Below the pieces are notes generated by a model. The model was not told the origin of the DNA. It worked only from the letters and a program-made list of their open reading frames with translations, and did not search any database. This document shows, in pieces, positions 57,604 through 64,000 of a stretch of DNA of 64,000 bases. Every line of letters begins with the position of its first letter. Positions within the stretch are counted from its first letter, which is position 1. This stretch comes from Collinsella sp. OM04-5 (lineage in GTDB: Bacteria > Actinomycetota > Coriobacteriia > Coriobacteriales > Coriobacteriaceae). The DNA is taken from contig NZ_QSUU01000004.1 in assembly GCF_003439125.1 (NCBI RefSeq), positions 111,824-175,823 on the forward strand, in the 5' to 3' direction. Position numbers and translations under genes: made by a program.

Positions 57604-58587
57604 TTACAATTGCGGGCGCGGCTTTCGACGCAAAAAATCGAAGTGAGTCTCGCTCAAGATAATCGACAGGAAGATAAGCACAAAGCCGGCGAGCAGGCGC
57701 GAGGTGAGCGCCTCCCCCATCAGCAGCACCGAAAACAACACGCCCGAAGGCGACTCCATCGAAAGGAGCAGCGAGCCCGTCGAAGCCGGGACATGCGCCA
57801 GGCCGACGTTTTGGATGAGCAGAGCCACGCATGTGCAGCCCACCGAGAGAAACGCCATCACACAGATAAAATTCGGCGTCCACACGGACAGAGGCGCCTG
57901 GGTCTCGAATAGCAGCGACGAGATCAGGCTCAGCACGCCATTGCCCACAAACATCCAAAACGTGATGACGTTGATGTCCATTTTGCGACCGTACTTGGCG
58001 GTCACCGCCATCTGGATGGCGAAGAAAACCGCGCCGCCCAGCGTAATGGCATCGCCGATGTTGAACTCGACGCTATCAAGCGCCACCAGGCCAATGCCCG
58101 CCAAGCACAGCAGTGCCGCGCCCAGATTATAGCGGGTGAGTTTTTCGCCGCTCAGAAAATAGCTCGCAAAGGGCACGAGGATGCAGTACGTACCCGTCAA
58201 AAACGCGTTCTTGCCCGCCGTGGTGTGCGCCAGACCGACCGTCTGCAGGACGTAGGCGGCCCACATAAGTGTGCCCATTCCAAGTCCGACGATAAGATTG
58301 CGGGCGTTGAGGTGCGCGATGATGCGCTTGTGGAAGATGACAAACATGACCAACGCCGCAGGCAGAAAGCGCACGTAGAGCAGTTCAAACACCGGAATGG
58401 TGTCGAGTGCGTCTTTCATAGTGGTAAAGGAGTAGCCCCAGATAATCGCCACCGAAAGCAGTAGAACTTTCCAGAACAACGGCGAGCGTGCGCCGGCACC
58501 CCGGGGAATACCACCCGCGCCCAAATCCTCACGGGCTACAGGGCTATCGGGCATGTTTTCGATTTCGTTGGCAGCGTATTGGGCCAT
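57604..58587 (-). CDS. EamA/DMT-family transporter
   Basis: The 327-residue membrane protein has ten hydrophobic segments in two EamA repeats (LLLSVAIIWGYSFTTMKDAL; LGGAVFFAIQMAVTAKYGRK). Such drug/metabolite carriers often export amino acids or other metabolites. The N-terminus has a 35-residue polar extension. GAGGATGTTCC precedes the ATG. It is a single gene with its own terminator. Confidence 0.87.
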   Translation of the reverse strand: MAQYAANEIENMPDSPVAREDLGAGGIPRGAGARSPLFWKVLLLSVAIIWGYSFTTMKDALDTIPVFELLYVRFLPAALVMFVIFHKRIIAHLNARNLIVGLGMGTLMWAAYVLQTVGLAHTTAGKNAFLTGTYCILVPFASYFLSGEKLTRYNLGAALLCLAGIGLVALDSVEFNIGDAITLGGAVFFAIQMAVTAKYGRKMDINVITFWMFVGNGVLSLISSLLFETQAPLSVWTPNFICVMAFLSVGCTCVALLIQNVGLAHVPASTGSLLLSMESPSGVLFSVLLMGEALTSRLLAGFVLIFLSIILSETHFDFLRRKPRPQL

Positions 58588-58664
58588 GGAACATCCTCGC
58601 GCTCAATCTGGGCGTGGTGTCCGCACGCGCGTGACCGCATGCCGCCTCATGGTCAAATAAAAAC

Positions 58665-58693
58665 GGGGGGCACCGGACCCCCGGTACGCCCCG
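58665..58693 (-). terminator. terminator of the YhgE pair
   Basis: A GC-rich stem (GGGGCGTACCGG against CCGGTGCCCC, imperfect) is followed on the minus strand by GTTTTTATTTG. It lies about 95 bp after the gene ending at 58788. Confidence 0.7.
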
Positions 58694-58787
58694 CTACTGT
58701 AGCAACAACCAAGCAACCCACGCAATTCACTACGCTAAAGCGTCGAGCCGGAAGGCCTCGATGTTCCGTCAACGCCACATTGTCGCG

Positions 58788-60977
58788 CTAAATCAATTTG
58801 GTCGACTCCAGCTTTTCGATGATCCAGTCGTTGGCCTTGATGACCGGGCGGCGGAAGACGACGCCCAGGCCCAGCGACGGAATCAGGTAGCTCGCCAAGA
58901 TACCCAGCTCAATCCAGTACTCCATATGGTAGGCGCCAGCCATGGCGGCGTGCATGGCGTTGATGCCGTGGGTAAACGGCAGGAACGGGTAGATCGCCTG
59001 GAACACGGGGCCGGTCATCTCGATGGGGAACGTACCGCCTGAACCGCCGACCTGCATGACCAACAGCACGACAGCGAGCGCCTTGCCGATATCGCCAAAC
59101 GAAACCGTGAGCGTGTAGACGATATTGGAGAACACGAGACTCGCGACCCAGCCCGCCAGCACAAACTGCAGCGGGTTGTCGCATTGGATGCCAAAGAACA
59201 GGATGTCGCCCGCGCACACGAGTGTCGCCTGCAGCAGGGCCAGACCTCCAAAGAACAGGTAGCGGCCCAGGTAGATCTCGTGCAGGCGCACGGGGATCAG
59301 CTCGTTGATGAGCTCATCGTCAACCGATACCTTCATCATGGCCGCCAGCACGATCGAGCCGACCCACAGCGACAGAATCGTATAGAACGGCGCCATGGCC
59401 GAACCGTAGTTGCGGATCGGATAGACCGGCTTGCGGTCGAGCGCAACGGGGCCGGAAAGCGACACGGCCAGGCCCTCGGGGTCGTTGCCGATCATCGTCT
59501 TGATCGTCGCCAGGTCACCCGACATCAGGGCGCCGTCGAGCTCGTCCTTGAACGCGCTGATCTTGTCCGACGCCTCGCCCAGCTGATCGGAAGCCTTGTT
59601 GACCAGCTTTGCGGCCTTGGAGAGACCCTTTGCCAGCGAACCGGATGCGTCGGTCAGGCCGGCAACAGCGCTATCCAGGTCGCCCGAGATGCCGTCGAGC
59701 GAATCCAGAACGCCCGAAATAGTTTTCTTGAGCTCCTTGGCCTTGACCGAGAACGTGGAATCGTAGTCGGACTTAGCGCCCGAGATGCCCGCCTTGGCAT
59801 CGGCGATGGCCTGGTCGACCTCGGCACGCGTGCTGTTGACCTCTGCCATGCTGTCGGAAAGGGACTTTGCGGTTGCCCTCAGGTCGTTGGCATTGTTACG
59901 ATACTCCGTCGCGATCCTGCCCAGCGATGTAGCCACAGACTTGAGGTTGTCCTGGAGCTTTTCGTCACTCACCTGATCGGCAAAGCTGCGGAGCTGGTCG
60001 GCCGTGTCGTCGATTTCCTTGGCGCGCGATTCGAGTGCCGACGCGGCTTCGTTGAGCTGGGTCACCGTAACGTTGACATGCTGGTTTGCGGCGTCGAAAG
60101 CCTTCGCGAGCTCGGCGGACACGTTGTCAAACGAGCCCGCACTTCCGTCAATCGCGGCGTTGATGGCGTCGTTGGCGGCCTTGAGTGCTTCCTTGGAATC
60201 ACTAATGCCGCTCTCGGCGTGCTCCATCAACTGCTTGGTAGATTCATCGACCTTACCCGTCTGCTGGAGCATACCGCTCGCCGACGTCAACGAATCGGAG
60301 GTCGAGCTCAAAATGCCCGCCAGCGAAGTCGCGTTGGCTTGAACGTCCTGCAGGTCCTCGACCGAATCGCCCAGTGTCGAGGACAGGTTGGCGATAAAGC
60401 TGCTGACCTGATCGGTGCTCATGTAATCGAGCAGGCTGGACACGGTCTTAAGGCCGATGGTCGTGATGGTCTTGGTAAAGGTCTCATTCACCTGGCTCTG
60501 GACGGCGCTCGAACCCTTTTCGGTCACGATCTGGGCGATGGCGTTAGCCTTCTGGTTTTCGTAGAACTCGATGTCGGCGTGCTTCACGTTGGTCGAGAAA
60601 AGCGTCATCATGTCGGCGCTAAACGTCTTGGGGATAACGACGGCGGCATAGTATGTGCCCGACTTAACGCCCTCAATCGCCTTATCGCGGTCGTTGAGGA
60701 CAACCCAGTCAAAGTTCTCGTTACCGCGCAGGGTCGCCGTCACGTTTTCGCCCACGTTGATCTCGACGGGAATCAGGTCGCTCTCGTAGCCCTCATCGGT
60801 GTTGACCACTGCAATCTTAAGGTTGCCGGTATTGCCGTACGGATCCCAGCTGCCGGCGATGTTAAACCACGCGTACAGGCACGGCACGATAATGAGGCCC
60901 ATCACGACGACCATGCCGATCACGGAGCGAGACACGTTTTGGACATCACGCTTAAACAGGTGCAGGATGTTCTTCAT
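58788..60977 (-). CDS. YhgE/Pip-family membrane protein, second of the pair
   Basis: The 729-residue protein has one N-terminal membrane helix (SVIGMVVVMGLIIVPCLYAW) followed by WFNIAGSWDPYGNTGNLKIA, the hallmark of YhgE/Pip proteins. A long outer region of about 400 residues comes next, rich in Ala, Ser, Asp and coiled-coil heptads. Five C-terminal helices resemble ABC-2 permeases (~520-720). Relatives are the phage-infection protein Pip and EsaA of type VII secretion. Its ATG follows the stop of the first copy with no gap (TAAATG), and GGAGGTGAGG serves as its ribosome binding site, so the products are probably made in equal amounts and may form a heteromer. Confidence 0.88.
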   Translation of the reverse strand: MKNILHLFKRDVQNVSRSVIGMVVVMGLIIVPCLYAWFNIAGSWDPYGNTGNLKIAVVNTDEGYESDLIPVEINVGENVTATLRGNENFDWVVLNDRDKAIEGVKSGTYYAAVVIPKTFSADMMTLFSTNVKHADIEFYENQKANAIAQIVTEKGSSAVQSQVNETFTKTITTIGLKTVSSLLDYMSTDQVSSFIANLSSTLGDSVEDLQDVQANATSLAGILSSTSDSLTSASGMLQQTGKVDESTKQLMEHAESGISDSKEALKAANDAINAAIDGSAGSFDNVSAELAKAFDAANQHVNVTVTQLNEAASALESRAKEIDDTADQLRSFADQVSDEKLQDNLKSVATSLGRIATEYRNNANDLRATAKSLSDSMAEVNSTRAEVDQAIADAKAGISGAKSDYDSTFSVKAKELKKTISGVLDSLDGISGDLDSAVAGLTDASGSLAKGLSKAAKLVNKASDQLGEASDKISAFKDELDGALMSGDLATIKTMIGNDPEGLAVSLSGPVALDRKPVYPIRNYGSAMAPFYTILSLWVGSIVLAAMMKVSVDDELINELIPVRLHEIYLGRYLFFGGLALLQATLVCAGDILFFGIQCDNPLQFVLAGWVASLVFSNIVYTLTVSFGDIGKALAVVLLVMQVGGSGGTFPIEMTGPVFQAIYPFLPFTHGINAMHAAMAGAYHMEYWIELGILASYLIPSLGLGVVFRRPVIKANDWIIEKLESTKLI

Positions 60978-63758
60978 TTATGCCTCACCTCCTTTAGAGT
61001 GCTTGCCAAGCAGGGTGGTATCTCCATCATTTGTAGCTGTGCTGTCGCTGCCCTGAGATTTACGATGCGCACCAATATGCGGCAGACGGCTCGTGGGCTG
61101 TTCGCTGTCCTTGGTGCCCCGCTCGCTGGCGTTGAGACCAAACATGCGACGGGCGGCAGGGATGGCAGCCGTGTGCTCGCGCATCTCGCGGCGCAAGTCC
61201 TCGTCCGAAAGCGCCGAGATGCGCATCTGGGTGTTGAGGCTTGCACGGATGTACTCGATGTTGATGAGCCAGCCGCAGATGGCAATGACCGAGATAATCC
61301 AGATAACCAGCAGAATGATCTTGCCATTGTTGTCGATATCGAGAACCGTCGACAGAATGAAGAGCAGCACCTGCACGCCGACTACAGCAGCGAAACCGCC
61401 CTTGATGTAGTACGGGTAGCGATGCTCAAAGGCGACCGCATGATCGAGCAGTTCGCGACGGTACGAATCGGAATCGAGCATGACGCGCATGGCCGTACGC
61501 AGCGAATAACGTTGGCGCGGCAGGTCGTTGGACTCGCAGATCATGAGGCCCGTCGTGGAAAGCTGCTTATCAAAGAGCAGATTGAGGTTGAGCAGCAACG
61601 GGCGCAGCTGCAGACCGATAAAGAGCGCGATGATAAGGAACACGCCCAGGATGCACAGGTTGAACAGGTAGTTGAACGAATACATGCCACCGACGGTCTC
61701 GCGCAGCAGGTTGATGCCATAGGTGAAGGGCAGCAGCGGATGTAGCCATTGGAAGAAGCCGGGCATCATCTCGATGGGATACATGCCCGACGAGCCGGGG
61801 ATCTGCACAATGACGAGGATGACGCCAATGGCTTTACCGATATGCTTAAAGGTGGTGGACAGCGCATAGATGATATTGACGTAGGTGAACGAGATAGCGA
61901 TGCCGCCCAGCACAAAGAGCAGCGGATTGACGCACTGAACGCCAATGACTAGGTCGCCTACCGTAACGATGATGGCCTGGAACGCGCCCAGGATCACCAG
62001 TAGCAGCCAGCGGCCAAAGTAGCCCTGATGCGCCGTAAAGCTACCGATGCCCTCGCGGTCGACCTCGAGTTTGTAGATAGCGATGAGCACATAGCCGCCT
62101 ACCCATAGCGCCAGATTGGTGTAGAAGGGCGCGATGCCCGAGCCAAAGCTCTTGACCGGATAGATTGACTTGGATGTCAGCTCAACCGGAGATGCCATGA
62201 AATCTGCCACGTCATTGACGTCGACGTCCATGAGGTCGGCTAACTCGCCCATAGACCCAGAGGTCTGCAACGCCGCAATGTCATTGGCGGCGGTCGCGAG
62301 CTTGTCCTGAACCTTGGCAAGGGAGGCGTCGGTTTGGGACAGCGTGGTCTTTGCCTGCTCGAGCGTGGCGCCGAGCTGCGCCAGCGTGCCGCGCGCGCTC
62401 GCTATCGTGGGGGTCATACCCGATACAATGCCGGTCAAATCGCCCGAAACGGCGGCAAAGGAGTCAAGCGCGCTCGAAGCCTTCGGAAGTGCGTTCTGAC
62501 CCAGATCGGTCTGAGCCTGACCGAGGTTAGCCGTACCGGTCTGAATTGCCGCGTTGAGTGCTTTGCTCGCGTTCGAGACGGCCGTGGCGTCATTTGCCAT
62601 GGCGCTCGACTGCGCGGACAGACTGTTCTTGATACTCTGCAGCTGGTCGTTCTGCTTCTTGAGCGTATCGATCGTCGAGGCGATCAGTGCGTCGATCCGA
62701 TCCGATCCCGTCGAGGTATCGCCGGCAAGAATCTGCAGGTGGCCGATAACTGCGGTGTTGTGATCGATCGTTGCCTGGAGAGACTCGAGCGAGTTGTCGA
62801 TGCGGGTGGTCGTAGATGTGACCGTGCCCGTCAGCTTGCCGATGGCAGCGTTCGCGGAGGCCGATGTCTTGGTTAGCGCAAGGCTGCCTTCCGAGAGCGC
62901 CTTGGAGAGCGAGGTGATGGACTTGCCAGCCGTGGTACGAGCTTCGCCCAGCAGATCATTACCCTGAGCGATTGCCTGCGTTAGCGAAGGCGCCTGTCCC
63001 TGCAGGCCCGCCAACGCAGCATCGGCCGAAGCAATCGAGCTGCTCGTCTTGTCGATGGCGGTGTTCATGTCGCCGATGGAATCACGCACTTCGCCCAGGG
63101 TATCAGACGCCTCGGACACCGAGCCCGCCAGCGAATCCTGGGTCTGGGTTGCCTTGTCTTTAAGATCGATGCCAGCATCTTTGGCAATGCCCGCGACGGT
63201 CTCGCCCACCGTGGAGACAAACTCCGAGTTGATCTGCTCCTCGATGGTGTTGGCACCGGTATCGGTGACCTTGGGCGCAATGGCGCTCTTTTTCTCGTTG
63301 ACGTAATAGGTGAGCTTCGGCTGATGGTAATTGCCATCGAGCATCGAGACAAGATTGTCGGAGAAGTTCTTGGGGATTACGATCGCAGCGTAGTATTCCC
63401 CGCTCTCGACACCCTCTTTGGCATCGGCAGCCGAGTCGACGAAGGTCCAGCCCAGCTGATCGTTCTCCTTGAGCTGATCGACCACCTTATCGCCCGCGTT
63501 GAGCTCGCCCACTAGGTCGTTCTGAGTGCCCTGATCGTTGTTGGCGATGGCAATCTTGATACCTTGGGTGTTTCCGTACGGATCCCAGTTTGCCACGATG
63601 TTGTACCAGGCATACAGCGAGGGGATAACGCACACGCCAAGGGTAACCACCAAGGCGACGGGGTTCACAAGCAGTCGCTTAATGTCGCGCTTAAATATCG
63701 CAAAGGAGACCTTTGCATCGGATAGTTTGCTGCCGAGACTCACGCTTGGACCATCCAT
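60978..63758 (-). CDS. YhgE/Pip-family membrane protein, first of the pair
   Basis: The 926-residue protein has the same plan: cytoplasmic start, helix (NPVALVVTLGVCVIPSLYAW), YNIVANWDPYGNTQGIKIAI, a long coiled-coil outer region with many Ala/Ser/Thr heptads, and five to six C-terminal helices. Beyond these it carries an extra region of about 200 residues with two further hydrophobic segments (YYIKGGFAAVVGVQVLLFIL; LLVIWIISVIAICGWLINIE) and a polar tail, absent from the second copy. Function in transport or secretion is not settled for the family. A Lys-rich basic tail follows the last helix. It starts the operon. Confidence 0.88.
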   Translation of the reverse strand: MDGPSVSLGSKLSDAKVSFAIFKRDIKRLLVNPVALVVTLGVCVIPSLYAWYNIVANWDPYGNTQGIKIAIANNDQGTQNDLVGELNAGDKVVDQLKENDQLGWTFVDSAADAKEGVESGEYYAAIVIPKNFSDNLVSMLDGNYHQPKLTYYVNEKKSAIAPKVTDTGANTIEEQINSEFVSTVGETVAGIAKDAGIDLKDKATQTQDSLAGSVSEASDTLGEVRDSIGDMNTAIDKTSSSIASADAALAGLQGQAPSLTQAIAQGNDLLGEARTTAGKSITSLSKALSEGSLALTKTSASANAAIGKLTGTVTSTTTRIDNSLESLQATIDHNTAVIGHLQILAGDTSTGSDRIDALIASTIDTLKKQNDQLQSIKNSLSAQSSAMANDATAVSNASKALNAAIQTGTANLGQAQTDLGQNALPKASSALDSFAAVSGDLTGIVSGMTPTIASARGTLAQLGATLEQAKTTLSQTDASLAKVQDKLATAANDIAALQTSGSMGELADLMDVDVNDVADFMASPVELTSKSIYPVKSFGSGIAPFYTNLALWVGGYVLIAIYKLEVDREGIGSFTAHQGYFGRWLLLVILGAFQAIIVTVGDLVIGVQCVNPLLFVLGGIAISFTYVNIIYALSTTFKHIGKAIGVILVIVQIPGSSGMYPIEMMPGFFQWLHPLLPFTYGINLLRETVGGMYSFNYLFNLCILGVFLIIALFIGLQLRPLLLNLNLLFDKQLSTTGLMICESNDLPRQRYSLRTAMRVMLDSDSYRRELLDHAVAFEHRYPYYIKGGFAAVVGVQVLLFILSTVLDIDNNGKIILLVIWIISVIAICGWLINIEYIRASLNTQMRISALSDEDLRREMREHTAAIPAARRMFGLNASERGTKDSEQPTSRLPHIGAHRKSQGSDSTATNDGDTTLLGKHSKGGEA

Positions 63759-64000
63759 CCTGTCGTTGAATCAAATCGTACTATCAAAACCATTGTACGT
63801 AGGCGCTTTAGCGTCTCGAAGCACAATGGTATTGAGTTTTGCGGGTAGCAATATACTACGAAGATGAGTTAGTGTACAGTTGTACAGTATCTTTAATATC
63901 AGCAGGTCACAAAACCACAGCCCGCACAAATTAGCAGTCCGGATAAATAGTCATTGGGTGTTCCTATAGTTTTGTCAACCGTCGGGGCTACTCCCGGTAG
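63759..64000. promoter_or_regulatory. upstream region of the YhgE operon
   Basis: ACCATTGT (from 63791) and ACAATGGT (to about 63832) can form a leader hairpin. TGTACAGT occurs twice in direct tandem at 63873-63888; each copy contains the palindrome TGTACA, so this is a good operator candidate. AT-rich sequence between them suits a promoter. The last 100 bp show nothing further. Confidence 0.5.

Noticed and set aside
59184..61745. An 853-codon plus-strand open frame
   Set aside because: Antisense to the two YhgE genes, spanning the boundary between them.

Overview
The window looks like a chromosome segment of a high-GC Gram-positive gut actinomycete of the class Coriobacteriia, most likely Collinsella or a close relative. 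This is inferred from GC-rich codon use, gene content and protein character (Kdp potassium system, type-I-alpha-length glutamine synthetase beside an OmpR-type GlnR-like regulator, Ebg-type beta-galactosidase, lactate racemase genes, YhgE/Pip proteins, many hairpin repeats). No database search was possible, so the genus is a guess. I saw no rRNA, tRNA, CRISPR array, transposase, phage or plasmid replication gene.

Layout. 1-13 kb: a truncated MFS transporter; moaA and a moaC-mobB fusion for molybdenum cofactor; a nuclease-like protein bracketed by two copies of one hairpin; a MATE exporter; ligA; an HtrA/DegP-type protease; and a lower-GC three-gene islet with a papain-like secreted protein. 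13-20 kb: an OmpR-type (GlnR-like) regulator with glnA; a HepT toxin whose MntA-type partner carries an extra DinJ/RelB-like N-terminus; LacI and GntR regulators; and an AlbA_2 (Schlafen-like) regulator with an operator array. 20-35 kb: a GntR/FCD remnant; an old-yellow-enzyme/FAD reductase; the complete kdpFABC operon with divergent kdpDE; feoA-feoA-feoB with a small Cys-rich protein; and an HPr.

35-50 kb: a MITE-like palindromic element; an APC transporter; ebgA-ebgC with a LacI regulator and three LacI-type operators; a series of hairpins; aspS; serB; and a lar cluster (larB, a larC lacking its C-terminal domain, a TetR regulator, and the opposing larA-larD unit). 50-64 kb: ppc, hisS, an MFS transporter, an M20 amidohydrolase, an EamA transporter and two adjoining YhgE/Pip membrane proteins.

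The most unusual theme is the intergenic DNA. Several families of long hairpins recur, often as pairs at both ends of one gene or operon: around 3950-4987, around the kdp locus, and around larD-larA. The pair around larD-larA shares a conserved core but has unrelated, perfectly self-complementary outer arms. Functionally the genes cover K+ and Fe2+ uptake, nitrogen assimilation, lactose-type sugar use, D/L-lactate interconversion, anaplerosis and Moco synthesis, consistent with a fermentative gut anaerobe.
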